64,000 nt of DNA from Clusia tigrina (taxonomy: Eukaryota; Arthropoda; Insecta; Diptera; Clusiidae), in NCBI GenBank assembly GCA_920105625.2, contig CAKKTE020000052.1, positions 1,054,001 to 1,118,000 on the forward strand. Reading direction: 5' to 3'. The notes under the pieces are model-generated. The model saw only the letters and a list, made by a program, of their open reading frames with translations, did no database searches and had not been told where the DNA came from. Each line of letters starts with the position of its first letter. The first letter of the stretch is position 1. Shown piece by piece: positions 13,371 through 26,985 of this stretch. The position numbers were made by a program, and so were the translations under genes.

Positions 13371-16300
13371 TTAAAGTATCGCTCAAAGCTATGCTACCCT
13401 TGAGTCTCAAATCAAACACTGATAAAACTTCCCACGGCCCTAACTTCTCTACAGTACGTCCTACACCTATCAAAGTTTGCAACATACAAATGCCTGTAAC
13501 TTTTTACTGGAGCGTCATAAAACCTTGAAATTTTGTAACAATAAAGACCTCGAGCCTCTGTTCAATTTAAGCTATCGCTCAAAGCTATGCTACCCTTGAG
13601 TCCCAAATCAAACACTGATAAAACTTCAAATTTCCCTAATTTCTATACGGTACTTCCTACAACTATCAAAGTTTGCAACATACAAATGCTTGTAACTTTT
13701 ACTGGAGCGTCATAAAACCTTGAAATTTTGTAAAAATAAAGACCTCGAGCCTCTGTTCAATTTAAGCTATCGCTCAAAGCTATGCTACCCTTGAGTCCCA
13801 AATCAAACAATGATAAAACTTCAAATGGCCCTAACTTATGTACGGTACGTCCTACACCCATCAAAGTTTGGAACATACAAATGCTTGTAACTTTTTACTG
13901 GAGCGTCATAAAACCTTGAAAATTTGTAACAATAAAGACCTCGAGCCTCTGTTCAATTTAAGCTATCGCTCAAAGCTATGCTACCCTTGAGTCCCAATCA
14001 AACAATGATAAAACTTCAAATGGCCCTAACTTATGTACGGTACGTCCTACACCCATCAAAGTTTGGAACATACAAATGCTTGTAACTTTTTACTGGGGCG
14101 TTATAAAACTTTGAAATTTTGTAACAATAAAGTACTCGAGCATCTTGTCAATTTAAGCTATCGCTCAATGCTATGCTACCCTTGAGTCCCCAATCAAACA
14201 CTGATAAAACTTCAAATGGCCCTAACTTCTATACGGTACGTCCTACACCTATCAAAGTTTGCAACATACAAATGCTTGTAACTTTTTACTGGAGCGTCAT
14301 AAAACCTTGAAATTTTGTAACAATATAGTACTCGAGCCTCTTGTCAATTTAAGCTATCGCTCAAAGCTATGCTACCCTTGAGTCTCAAATCAAACACTGA
14401 TAAAACTTCCCACGGCCCTAACTTCTATACAGTACGTCCTACACCTATCAAAGTTTGCAACATACAAATGCCTGTAACTTTTTACTGGAGCGTCATAAAA
14501 CCTTGAAATTTTGTAACAATAAAGTACTCGAGCCTCTTGTCAATTTAAGCTATCGCTCAAAGCTATGCTACCCTTGAGTCTCAAATCAAACACTGATGAA
14601 ACTTCCCACGGCCCTAACTTCTATACAGTACGTCCTACACCTATCAAAGTTTGCAACATACAAATGCCTGTAACTTTTTACTGGAGCGTCATAAAACCTT
14701 GAAATTTTGTAACAATAAAGACCTCGAGCCTCTGTTCAATTTAAGCTATCGCTCAAAGCTATGCTACCCTTGAGTCCCAAATCAACCACTGATAAAACTT
14801 CAAATTTCCCTAATTTCTATACGGTACTTCCTACAACTATCAAAGTTTGCAACATACAAATGCTTGTAACTTTTTACTGGAGCGTCATAAAACCTTGAAA
14901 TTTTGTAACAATAAAGACCTCGAGCCTCTTCTCAATTTAAACTATCGCTCAAAGCTATGCTACCCTTGAGTCAAAAATCAAACACTGATAAAACTTCAAA
15001 TGACCCTAAGTTCTATACGGTACGTCCTACACCTATCAAAGTTTGCAACATACAAATGCTTGTAACTTTTTACTGGAGCGTCATAAAACCTTGAAATTTT
15101 GTAACAATATAGTACTCGAGCCTCTTGTCAATTTAAGCTATCGCTCAAAGCTATGCTACCCTTGAGTCCCAAATCAAACACTGATAAAACTTCAAATGGC
15201 CGTAACTTCTATACGGTACATGCTACACTTATCAAAGTTTGCAACATACAAATGCTTGTAACTTTTTACTGGAGCGTCATAAAACCTTGAAATTTTGCAA
15301 CAATAAAGTACTCGAGCCTCTTGTCAATTTAAGCTATCGCTCAAAGCTATGATACCCTTGAGTCCCAAATCAAACACTGATAAAACTTCGAACGGCACTA
15401 ACTTCTATACAGTACGTCCTACACATACCAAAGTTTGCAACCTACAAATGCTTGTAACTTTTTATTGGAGCGTCATAAAACCTTGAAATTTTGTAACAAT
15501 AAAGTACTCGAGCCTCTTGTCAATTTAAGCTATCGCTCAAAGCTATGCTAGCCTTGAGTCCCAAATCAAATACTGATAAAACTTCAAATGGCCCTAACTT
15601 CTATACAGTACGTCCTACACCTATAAAAGTTTGCAACATACAAATGCTTGTAACTTTTTACTGAAGCGTCATAAAACCTTGAAATTTTGTAACAATAAAG
15701 ACCTCGAGCCTCTGTTCAATTTAAGTTATCGCTCAAAGCTATGCTACCCTTGAGTCCCAAATCAAACAATGATAAAACTTCAAATGGCCCTAACTTCTGT
15801 ACGGTACGTCCTACACCTATCAAAGTTTGCAACATACAAATGCTTGTAACTTTTTACTGGGGCGTTATAAAACTTTGAAATTTTGTAAAAATAAAGTACT
15901 CGAGCCTCTTGTCAATTTAAGCTATCGCTCAAAGCTATGCTACCCCTGAGTCCCAAATCAAACATTGATAAAACTTCAAATGGCCCTAACTTCAATACGG
16001 TACGTCCTACACCTATCAAAGTTTGCAACATACAAATGCATGTATCTTTTTACTGGAGCGTCATAAAACCTTGAAATTTTGTAACAATAAAGTACTCGAG
16101 CCTCTTGTCAATTTAAAGTATCGCTCAAAGCTATGCTACCCTTGAGTCTCAAATCAAACACTGATAAAACTTCCCACGGCCCTAACTTCTGTACAGTACG
16201 TCCTACACCTATCAAAGTTTGCAACATATAAATGCCTGTAACTTTTTACTGGAGCGTCATAAAACCTTGAAATTTTGTAAAAATAAAGACCTCGAGCCTC

Positions 16301-17454
16301 TTCTCAATTCAAACTATCGCTCAAAGCTATGCTACCCTTGAGTCCCAAATCAAACACTGATAAAACTTCAAATGGCCCTAACTTCTATACGGTACGTCCT
16401 ACACTTATCAAAGTTTGCAACATACAAATGCTTGTAAGTTTTTACTGGAGCGTCATAAAACCTTGAAAATTTGTAACAATAAAGACCTCGAGCCTCTGTT
16501 CAATTTAAGCTATCGCTCAAAGCTATGCTACCCTTGAGTCCCAAATCAAACAATGATAAAACTTCAAATGGCCCTTACTTCTGTACGGTATGTCCTACAT
16601 CCATCAAAGTTTGGAACATACAAATGCTTGTAACTTTTTACTGGGGCGTTATAAAACTTTGAAATTTTGTAACAATAAAGTACTCGAGCCTCTTGTCAAT
16701 TTAAGCTATCGCTCAATGCTATGCTACCCTTGTGTCCCCAATCAAACACTGATAAAACTTCAAATGGCCCTAACTTCTATACGGTACGTCCTACACCTAT
16801 CAAAGTTTGCAACATACAAATGCTTGTAACTTTTTACTGGAGCGTCATAAAACCTTGAAATTTTGTAACAATATAGTACTCGAGCCTCTTGTCAATTTAA
16901 GATATCGCTCAAAGCTATGCTACCCTTGAGTCTCAAATCAAACACTGATAAAACTTCCCACGGCCCTAACTTCTATACAGTACGTCCTACACCTATCAAA
17001 GTTTGCAACATACAAATGCCTGTAACTTTTTTCTGGAGCGTCATAAAACCTTGAAATTTTGTAACAATAAAGTACTCGAGCCTCTTGTCAATTTAAGCTA
17101 TCGCTCAAAGCTATGCTACCCTTGAGTCTCAAATCAAACACTGATAAAACTTCCCACGGCCTTAACTTCTATACAGTACGTCCTACACCTATCAAAGTTT
17201 GCAACATACAAATGCCTGTAACTTTTTACTGGAGCGTCATAAAACCTTGAAATTTTGTAACAATAAATACCTCGAGCCTCTGTTCAATTTAAGCTATCGC
17301 TCAAAGCTATGCTACCCTTGAGTGCCAAATCAACCACTGATAAAACTTCAAATTTTCCTAATTTCTATACGGTACTTCCTACAACTATCAAAGTTTGCAA
17401 CATACAAATGCTTGTAACTTTTTACTGGAGCGTCATAAAACCTTGAAATTTTGT
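13371..17454 (+). repeat. 21-monomer HOR unit, copy 2 (about 4.1 kb)
   Basis: Second copy of 9259-13370. It loses homology near 17454, where GTAGCAATAAAGACC replaces GTAACAATAAAGTAC. At about 13735-13900 one monomer is exchanged relative to copy 1: it carries CTTATGTACGG, whereas copy 1 has CTTCTATACGG with CACTTATC. Elsewhere the copies differ by scattered single bases. Confidence 0.88.
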
Positions 17455-17539
17455 AGCAATAAAGACCTCGAGCCTCTTGTCAATTTAAGCTATCGCTCAA
17501 AGCTATGCTACCCTTGAGTCCCAAATCAAACAATGATAA

Positions 17540-17545
17540 AACTTC
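17540..17545 (+). other. 16-bp deletion between AACTTC direct repeats
   Basis: Here GATAAAACTTC runs directly into TATACGGTACG. The normal monomer has CAAATGGCCCTAACTT between the two AACTTC motifs. Loss of one AACTTC plus the intervening bases explains the 180-bp monomer. This is the product expected of replication slippage or single-strand annealing. Confidence 0.85.
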
Positions 17546-17696
17546 TATACGGTACGTCCTACACCTATCAAAGTTTGCAACATACAAATGCTTGTAACTT
17601 TTTACTGGGGCGTCATAAAACTTTGAAATTTTGTAACAATAAAGTACTCGAGCCTCTTGTCAATTTAAGCTATCGCTCAAAGCTATGCTACCCTTG

Positions 17697-18000
17697 AGTT
17701 TCAAATAAAACACTGATAAAACTACAAACTGCACTAACTTCTATACAGTACGTCCTACATCTATCAAAGTTTGCAATATACAAATACTTGTAACTTTTTA
17801 CTGGAGCGTCATAAAACCTTGAAATTTTGTAACAATAAAGTACTCGAGCCTCTTGTCAATTTAAGCTATCGCTCAAAGCTGTGCTACCCTTGAGTCCCAA
17901 ATCAAACACTGGTAAAACTTCAAATGGCCCTAACTTTTATACGGTACATCCTACACCTATCAAAGTTTTCAACATACAAATGCTTGTAACTTTTTACTGG
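17697..18000 (+). repeat. Two zone 3-type monomers inside zone 2
   Basis: Consecutive monomers read CAAATAAAACACTGATAAAAC with CATCTATCAAAGTTTGCAAT, then CACTGGTAAAACTTC with AACTTTTATACGG and TACATCCTACACC. The same ordered pair occurs at about 32.24-32.52 kb, offset about 14.54 kb, and again in the zone 3 repeats. The local sequence has since diverged a little (CTACAAACTGCAC here). Confidence 0.72.
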
Positions 18001-18660
18001 AGCGTCATAAAACCTTGAAATTTTGTAACAATAAAGACCTCGAGCCTCTTCTCAATTTAAACTATCGCTCAAAGCTATGCTACCCTTGAGTCCCAAATCA
18101 AACAATGATAAAACTTCAAATGTCCCTAACTTCTGTACGGTACGTCCTACACCCATCAAAGTTTGCAACATACAAATGCTTGTAACTTTTTACTGGAGCG
18201 TCATAAAACCTTGAAATTTTGCAACAATAAAGTACTCGAGCCTCTTGTCAATTTAAGCTATCGCTCAAAGCTATGATACCCTTGAGTTCCAAATCAAACA
18301 CTGATAAAACTTCGAACGGCACTAACTTCTATACAGTACGTCCTACACATACCAAAGTTTGCAACCTACAAATGCTTGTAACTTTTTATTGGAGCGTCAT
18401 AAAACCTTGAAATTTTGTAACAATAAAGTACTCGAGCCTCTTGTCAATTTAAGCTATCGCTCAAAGCTGTGCTACCCTTGAGTCCCAAATCAAACACTGA
18501 TAAAACTTCAAATGGCCGTAACTTCTATACGGTACGTCCTACACCTATCAACGTTGGCAACAATCAAATGCTTGTAACTTTTTACTGGAGCGTCATAAAT
18601 TCTTGAAACTTTGTAACAATAAAGACCTCGAGCCTCTTGTCAATTTAAGCTATCGCTCAA

Positions 18661-19250
18661 AGCCATGCTCCCCTTGAGTCCCAAATGAAACACTGATAAA
18701 ACTTCAAATGGCCCTAACTTCTATACGGTACGTCCTACACCTATCAAAGTTTGCAACATACAAATGCTTGTAAGTTTTTACTGGAGCGTCATAAAACCTT
18801 GAAATTTTGTAACAATAAAGTACTCGAACCTCTTGTCAATTTAAGCTATCGCTCAAAGCCATGCTCCCCTTGAGTCCCAAATCAAACATTGGTAAAACTT
18901 CAAATGGCCCTAACTTCTATACGGTACGTCCTACACCTATCAAAGTTTGCAACATACAAATGCTTGTAACTTTTTACTGGAGCGTCATAAAACCTTGAAA
19001 TTTTGTAACAATAAAGTACTCGAACCTCTTGTCAATTTAAGCTATCGCTCAAAGCCATGCTCCCCTTGAGTCCCAAATCAAACATTGGTAAAACTTCAAA
19101 TGGCCCTAACTTCTATACGGTACGTCCTACACCTATCAAAGTTTGCAACATACAAATGCTTGTAACTTTTTACTGGAGCGTCATAAAACCTTGAAATTTT
19201 GTAACAATATAGTACTCGAGCCTCTTGTCAATTTAAGCTATCGCTCAAAG
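18661..19250 (+). repeat. Run of three near-identical monomers
   Basis: AGCCATGCTCCCC starts at 18661, 18857 and 19053, exactly 196 bp apart, and the monomers between are almost the same. Equivalent runs begin at 21845, 26054 (as AGCAATGCTC) and 29235. The spacings between runs are 3184, 4209 and 3181 bp. These fit 16 monomers plus one 47-bp insertion, and 21 monomers plus two. Confidence 0.85.
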
Positions 19251-20760
19251 CTATGCTACCCTTGAGTCCCAAATCAAACACTGATAAAACTTCAAATGGC
19301 CCTAACTTCTATACGATACCACCTACACCTCTCAAAGTTGGCAACATACAAATGCTTGTAACTTTTTACTGGAGCGTCATAAAACGTTGAAATTTTGTAA
19401 CAATAAAGACCTCGAGCGTCTTGTCAATTTAAGCTATCGCTCAAAGCTATGCTACCCTTGAGTCCCAAATCAAACAATGATAGAACTTCAAATGGCCCTA
19501 ACTTCTATACGGTACGTCCTACACTTTACAAAGTTTGCAAAATACAAATGCTTGTAACTTTTTACTGGAGCGTCATAAAACCTTGAAATTTTGTAACAAT
19601 AAAGACCTCGAGCCTCTGTTCAATTTAAGCTATCGCTCAAATCTATGCTACCCTTGAGTCCCAAATCAAACAATGATAAAACTTCAAATGGCCCTAACTT
19701 CTATACGGTACGTCCTACACCTATCAAAGTTTGCAACATACAAATGCTTGTAACTTTTTACTGGGGCGTCATAAAACTTTGAAATTTTGTAACAAGAAAG
19801 TACTCGAGCCTCTTGTCAATTTAAGCTATCGCTCAAAGCTATGCTACCCTTGAGTCCCAAATGAAACACTGATAAAACTTCAAATGGCCCTAACTTCTAT
19901 ACGGTACGTCCTACACCTATCAAAGTTTGCAACATACAAATGCTTGTAACTTTTTACTGGAGCGTCATAAAACCTTGAAATTTTGTAACAATAAAGTACT
20001 CGAGCCTCTTGTCAATTTAAGCTATCGCTCAAAGCCATGCTCCCCTTGAGTCCCAAATCAAACATTGATAAAACTTCAAATGGCCCTAACTTCTATACGG
20101 TACGTCCTACACCTATCAAAGTTTGCAACATACAAATGCATGTATCTTTTTACTGGAGCGTCATAAAACCTTGAAATTTTGTAACAATATAGTACTCGAG
20201 CCTCTTGTCAATTTAAGCTATCGCTCAAAGCTATGCTACCTTTGAGTCCCAAATCAAACACTGATAAAACTTCAAATGGCCATAACTTCTATACGGTACG
20301 TCCTACACTTATCAAAGTTTGCAACATACAAATGCTTGTAACTTTTTACTGGAGCGTCATAAAACGTTGAAATTTTGTAACAATAAAGACCTCGAGCCTC
20401 TTGTCAATTTAAGCTATCGCTCAAAGCTATGCTACCCTTGAGTCCCAAATCAAACACTGGTAACATTTCAAATGGCCCCAATTTCTATACGGAACGTCCT
20501 GCACCTATCAAAGTTTGCAACATAAAAATGCTTGTAACCTTTTACTGCAGCGTCATAAAATCTGGAAATTTTGTAACAATAAAGTACTCGACCCTCTTGT
20601 CAATTTAAGCTATCGCTCAAAGCTATGCTACCCTTGAGTCTCAAATCAAACACTGATAAAACTTCTCACAGCCGTAACTTCTATACAGTACGTCCTACAC
20701 CTATCAAAGTTTGCAACATACAAATGCTTGTAACTTTTTACTGGAGCGTCATAAAACCTT

Positions 20761-20774
20761 GAACATACAAATGC
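20761..20774 (+). other. Register-shift junction (+47 bp), first of five
   Basis: CATAAAACCTTGAA is joined to CATACAAATGCATG, so the segment from CATACAAATG to CCTTGAA is present twice. The CTCGA-type landmarks on either side are 243 bp apart (20584 and 20827), which is 196 plus 47. The two halves belong to different monomer families: ATGCTTGTAAC before, ATGCATGTATC after. I therefore infer illegitimate crossover out of register rather than simple slippage. The same junction recurs at about 22771, 24973, 26978 and 30161. Confidence 0.88.
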
Positions 20775-22763
20775 ATGTATCTTTTTACTGGAACGTCATA
20801 AAACCTTGAAATTTTGTAACAATATAGTACTCGAGCCTCTTGTCAATTTAAGCTATCGCTCAAAGCTATGCTACCCTTGAGTCCCAAATCAAACACTGAT
20901 AAAACTTCAAATGGCCATAATTTCTATACGGTACTTCCTACAGCTATCAGAGTTTGCAACATACAAATGCTTGTAACTTTTTACTGGAGCTTCATAAAAC
21001 CTTGAAATTTTGTAGCAATAAAGTACTCGAGCCTCTTGTCAATTTATGCTATAGCTCAAAGCTATGCTCCCTTGAGTCCCAAATCAAACACTGATAAAAC
21101 TTCAAATGGCCCTAGCTTCTATACGGTACGTCCTACACCTATCAAAGTTGCCAACATACAAATGCTTGTAGCTTTTTACCGGAGCGTCATAAAACCTTGA
21201 AATTTTGTAACAATAAAGACCAGAAGCCTCTTGTCAATTTAAGCTATCGCTCAAAGCTATTCTACCCTTGAGTCCCAAATCAAACACTGGTAAAATTTCA
21301 AATGGCCCTAATTTCTATACGGTACGTCCTGCACCTATCAAAGTTTGCAACATAAAAATGCTTGTAACCTTTTACTGCAGCGTCATAAAATCTGGAAATT
21401 TTGTAACAATAAAGTACTCGACCCTCTTGTCAATTTAAGCTATAGCTCAAAGCTATGCTACCCTTGAGTCTCAAATCAAACACTGATAAAACTTCTCACA
21501 GCCGTAACTTCTATACAGTACGTCCTACACCTATCAAAGTTTGCAACATACAAATGCTTGTAACTTTTTACTGGAGCGTCATAAAACCTTGAAATTTTGT
21601 AACAATAAAGTACTCGAGCCTCTTGTCAATTTAAGCTATCGCTCAAAGCTGTGCTACCCTTGAGTCCCAAATCAAACACTGATAAAACTTCAAATGGCCG
21701 TAACTTCTATACGGTACGTCCTACACCTATCAACGTTGGCAACAATCAAATGCTTGTAACTTTTTACTGGAGCGTCATAAATTCTTGAAACTTTGTAACA
21801 ATAAAGACCTCGAGCCTCTTGTCAATTTAAGCTATCGCTCAAAGCCATGCTCCCCTTGAGTCCCAAATGAAACACTGATAAAACTTCAAATGGCCCTAAC
21901 TTCTATACGGTACGTCCTACACCTATCAAAGTTTGCAACATACAAATGCTTGTAACTTTTTACTGGAGCGTCATAAAACCTTGAAATTTTGTAACAATAA
22001 AGTACTCGAACCTCTTGTCAATTTAAGCTATCGCTCAAAGCCATGCTCCTGCTCTGAGTCCCAAATCAACATTGGTAAAACTTCAAATGGCCCTAACTTC
22101 TATACGGTACGTCCTACACCTATCAAAGTTTGCAACATACAAATGCTTGTAACTTTTTACTGGAGCGTCATAAAACCTTGAAATTTTGTAACAATAAAGT
22201 ACTCGAACCTCTTGTCAATTTAAGCTATCGCTCAAAGCCATGCTCCCCTTGAGTCCCAAATCAAACATTGGTAAAACTTCAAATGGCCCTAACTTCTATA
22301 CGGTACGTCCTACACCTATCAAAGTTTGCAACATACAAATGCTTGTAACTTTTTACTGGAGCGTCATAAAACCTTGAAATTTTGTAACAATATAGTACTC
22401 GAGCCTCTTGTCAATTTAAGCTATCGCTCAAAGCTATGCTACCCTTGAGTCCCAAATCAAACACTGGTAACATTTCAAATGGCTCTAATTTCTATACGAA
22501 ACGTCCTGCACCTATCAAAGTTTGCAACATAAAAATGCTTGTAACCTTTTACTGCAGCGTCATAAAATCTGGAAATTTTGTAACAATAAAGTACTCGATC
22601 CTCTTGTCAATTTAAGCTATCGCTCAAAGCTATGCTACCCTTGAGTCTCAAATCAAACACTGATAAAATTTCTCACAGCCGTAACTTCTATACAGTACGT
22701 CCTACACCTATCAAAGTTTGCAACATACAAATGCTTGTAACTTTTTACTGGAGCGTCATAAAA

Positions 22764-22778
22764 CCTTGAACATACAAA
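22764..22778 (+). other. Register-shift junction (+47 bp), second copy
   Basis: Same CTTGAA|CATACAAATG join as at 20761. It is followed by ACTGGAGGGTCATAAAACCATG, shared with the junctions at about 26978 and 30161 but not with 20761 or 24973. There are thus two sub-lineages of the junction monomer. Confidence 0.85.
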
Positions 22779-24965
22779 TGCATGTATCTTTTTACTGGAG
22801 GGTCATAAAACCATGAAATTTTGTAACAATATAGTACTCGAGCCTCTTGTCAATTTAAGCTATCGCTCAAAGCTATGCTACCCTTGAGTCCCAAATCAAA
22901 CACTGATAAAACTTCAAATGGCCATAATTTCTATACGGTACTTCCTACAGCTATCAGAGTTTGCAACATACAAATGCTTGTAACTTTTTACTGGAGCTTC
23001 ATAAAACGTTGAAATTTTGTAGCAATAAAGTACTCGAGCCTCTTGTCAATTTAAGCTATAGCTCAAAGCTATGCTCCCTTGAGTCCCAAATCAAACACTG
23101 ATAAAACTTCAAATGGCCCTAACTTCTATACGGTACGTCCTACACCTATCAAAGTTGGCAACATACAAATGCTTGTAGCTTTTTACCGGAGCGTCATAAA
23201 ACCTTGAAATTTTGTAACAATAAAGACCACAAGCCTCTTGTCAATTTAAGCTATCGCTCAAAGCTATGCTACCCTTGAGTCCCAAATCAAACACTGGTAA
23301 AATTTCAAATGGCCCTAATTTCTATACGGTACGTCCTGCACCTATCAAAGTTTGCAACATAAAAATGCTTGTAACCTTTTACTGCAGCGTCATAAAATCT
23401 GGAAATTTTGTAACAATAAAGTACTCGACCCTTTTGTCAATTTAAGCTATAGCTCAAAGCTATGCTACCCTTGAGTCTCAAATCAAACACTGATAAAACT
23501 TCTCACAGCCGTAACTTCTATACAGTACGTCCTACACCTATCAAAGTTTGCAACATACAAATGCTTGTAACTTTTTACTGGAGCGTCATAAAACCTTGAA
23601 ATTTTGTAACAATAAAGTACTCGAGCCTCTTGTCAATTTAAGCTATCGCTCAAAGCTGTGCTACCCTTGAGTCCCAAATCAAACACTGATAAAACTTCAA
23701 ATGGCCCTAACTTCTATACGGTACGTCTCTACACCTATCAACGTTGGCAACAAACAAATGCTTGTAACTTTTTACTGGAGCGTCATAAATTCTTGAAACT
23801 TTGTAACAATAAAGACCTCGAGCCTCTTGTCAATTTAAGCTATCGCTCAAAGCTATGCTACCCTTGAATCCCAAATCAAACAATGATAAAACTTCAAATG
23901 GCCCAAACTTCTATACGGTACGTCCTACACCTAACAAAATTTGCAACATACAAATGCTTGTAACTTTTTACTGGAGCGTCATAAAACCTTGAAATTTTGT
24001 AACAATAAAGACCTCGAGCCTCTGTTCAATTTAAGCTATCGCTCAAAGCTATGCTACCCTTGAGTCCCAAATCAAACACTGATAAAACTTCAAATGGCCC
24101 TAGCTTCTATACGGTACGTCCTACACCTATCAAAGTTTGCAACATACAAATGCTTGTAACTTTTTACTGGAGCGTCATAAAACCTTGAAATTTTGTAACA
24201 ATAAAGTACTCGAGCCTCTTGTCAATTTAAGCTATCGCTCAAAGCCATGCTCCCCTTGAGTCCCAAATCAAACATTGATAAAACTTCAAATGGCCCTAAC
24301 TTCTATACGGTACGTCCTACACCTATCAAAGTTTGCAACATACAAATGCATGTATCTTTTTACTGGAGCGTCATAAAACCTTGAAATTTTGTAACAATAT
24401 AGTACTCGAGCCTCTTGTCAATTTAAGCTATCGCTCAAAGCTATGCTACCTTTGAGTCCCAAATCAAACACTGATAAAACTTCAAATGGCCATAACTTCT
24501 ATACGGTACGTCCTACACTTATCAAAGTTTGCAACATACAAATGCTTGTAACTTTTTACTGGAGCGTCATAAAACGTTGAAATTTTGTAACAATAAAGAC
24601 CTCGAGCCTCTTGTCAATTTAAGCTATCGCTCAAAGCTATGCTACCCTTGAGTCCCAAATCAAACACTGGTAACATTTCAAATGGCCCCAATTTCTATAC
24701 GGAACGTCCTGCACCTATCAAAGTTTGCAACATAAAAATGCTTGTAACCTTTTACTGCAGCGTCATAAAATCTGGAAATTTTGTAACAATAAAGTACTCG
24801 ACCCTCTTGTCAATTTAAGCTATCGCTCAAAGCTATGCTACCCTTGAGTCTCAAATCAAACACTGATAAAACTTCTCACAGCCGTAACTTCTATACAGTA
24901 CGTCCTACACCTATCAAAGTTTGCAACATACAAATGCTTGTAACTTTTTACTGGAGCGTCATAAA

Positions 24966-24980
24966 ACCTTGAACATACAA
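24966..24980 (+). other. Register-shift junction (+47 bp), third copy
   Basis: It lies 4210 bp after the first junction and is followed, as there, by ACTGGAACGTC. It confirms that the junction was amplified with the HOR unit. Confidence 0.85.
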
Positions 24981-26970
24981 ATGCATGTATCTTTTTACTG
25001 GAACGTCATAAAACCTTGAAATTTTGTAACAATATAGTACTCGAGCCTCTTGTCAATTTAAGCTATCGCTCAAAGCTATGCTACCCTTGAGTCCCAAATC
25101 AAACACTGATAAAACTTCAAATGGCCATAATTTCTATACGGTACTTCCTACAGCTATCAGAGTTTGCAACATACAAATGCTTGTAACTTTTTACTGGAGC
25201 TTCATAAAACCTTGAAATTTTGTAGCAATAAAGTACTCGAGCCTCTTGTCAATTTATGCTATAGCTCAAAGCTATGCTCCCTTGAGTCCCAAATCAAACA
25301 CTGATAAAACTTCAAATGGCCCTAGCTTCTATACGGTACGTCCTACACCTATCAAAGTTGCCAACATACAAATGCTTGTAGCTTTTTACCGGAGCGTCAT
25401 AAAACCTTGAAATTTTGTAACAATAAAGACCAGAAGCCTCTTGTCAATTTAAGCTATCGCTCAAAGCTATTCTACCCTTGAGTCCCAAATCAAACACTGG
25501 TAAAATTTCAAATGGCCCTAATTTCTATACGGTACGTCCTGCACCTATCAAAGTTTGCAACATAAAAATGCTTGTAACCTTTTACTGCAGCGTCATAAAA
25601 TCTGGAAATTTTGTAACAATAAAGTACTCGACCCTCTTGTCAATTTAAGCTATAGCTCAAAGCTATGCTACCCTTGAGTCTCAAATCAAACACTGATAAA
25701 ACTTCTCACAGCCGTAACTTCTATACAGTACGTCCTACACCTATCAAAGTTTGCAACATACAAATGCTTGTAACTTTTTACTGGAGCGTCATAAAACCTT
25801 GAATTTTGTAACAATAAAGTACTCGAGCCTCTTGTCAATTTAAGCTATCGCTCAAAGCTGTGCTACCCTTGAGTCCCAAATCAAACACTGATAAAACTTC
25901 AAATGGCCGTAACTTCTATACGGTACGTCCTACACCTATCAACGTTGGCAACAATCAAATGCTTGTAACTTTTTACTGGAGCGTCATAAATTCTTGAAAC
26001 TTTGTAACAATAAAGACCTCGAGCCTCTTGTCAATTTAAGCTATCGCTCAAAGCAATGCTCCCCTTGAGTCCCAAATGAAACACTGATAAAACTTCAAAT
26101 GGCCCTAACTTCTATACGGTACGTCCTACACCTATCAAAGTTTGCAACATACAAATGCTTGTAACTTTTTACTGGAGCGTCATAAAACCTTGAAATTTTG
26201 TAACAATAAAGTACTCGAACCTCTTGTCAATTTAAGCTATCGCTCAAAGCCATGCTCCCCTTGAGTCCCAAATCAAACATTGGTAAAACTTCAAATGGCC
26301 CTAACTTCTATACGGTACGTCCTACACCTATCAAAGTTTGCAACATACAAATGCTTGTAACTTTTTACTGGAGCGTCATAAAACCTTGAAATTTTGTAAC
26401 AATAAAGTACTCGAACCTCTTGTCAATTTAAGCTATCGCTCAAAGCCATGCTCCCCTTGAGTCCCAAATCAAACATTGGTAAAACTTCAAATGGCCCTAA
26501 CTTCTATACGGTACGTCCTACACCTATCAAAGTTTGCAACATACAAATGCTTGTAACTTTTTACTGGAGCGTCATAAAACCTTGAAATTTTGTAACAATA
26601 TAGTACTCGAGCCTCTTGTCAATTTAAGCTATCGCTCAAAGCTATGCTACCCTTGAGTCCCAAATCAAACACTGGTAACATTTCAAATGGCTCTAATTTC
26701 TATACGAAACGTCCTGCACCTATCAAAGTTTGCAACATAAAAATGCTTGTAACCTTTTACTGCAGCGTCATAAAATCTGGAAATTTTGTAACAATAAAGT
26801 ACTCGATCCTCTTGTCAATTTAAGCTATCGCTCAAAGCTATGCTACCCTTGAGTCTCAAATCAAACACTGATAAAATTTCTCACAGCCGTAACTTCTATA
26901 CAGTACGTCCTACACCTATCAAAGTTTGCAACATACAAATGCTTGTAACTTTTTACTGGAGCGTCATAAA

Positions 26971-26985
26971 ACCTTGAACATACAA
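26971..26985 (+). other. Register-shift junction (+47 bp), fourth copy
   Basis: It lies about 4.21 kb after the second junction, with the same following ACTGGAGGGTC variant. Confidence 0.85.

Larger units (their letters stand above)
1..17450 (+). repeat. Zone 1 of the array
   Basis: Monomers here are marked by the variants AACTTCCCACGGCC, GACCTCGAGCCTCTGTTC, ACCCATCAAAGTTTGGAAC with ACTGGGGCGTTATAAAAC, and CTTCGAACGGCAC. These recur throughout the zone but are rare or absent beyond it. The right edge is placed where the 4112-bp repeat stops matching, at about 17454. It contains three overlapping HOR schemes, listed separately. Confidence 0.8.
19975..24184 (+). repeat. Zone 2 HOR unit A (4210 bp)
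   Basis: It is followed directly by a near-identical copy at an offset of 4210 bp. Anchors are CTTCTCACAG at 20662 and 24872, and at 21492 and 25702; TAACATTTCAAATGGCCCCA lies at 20461 and 24671. 4210 equals 21 times 196 plus two 47-bp register insertions, at 20761 and 22771. Private changes in this unit include CATGCTCCTGCTCTGAG at about 22042 and an extra CT at about 23727. Confidence 0.9.
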
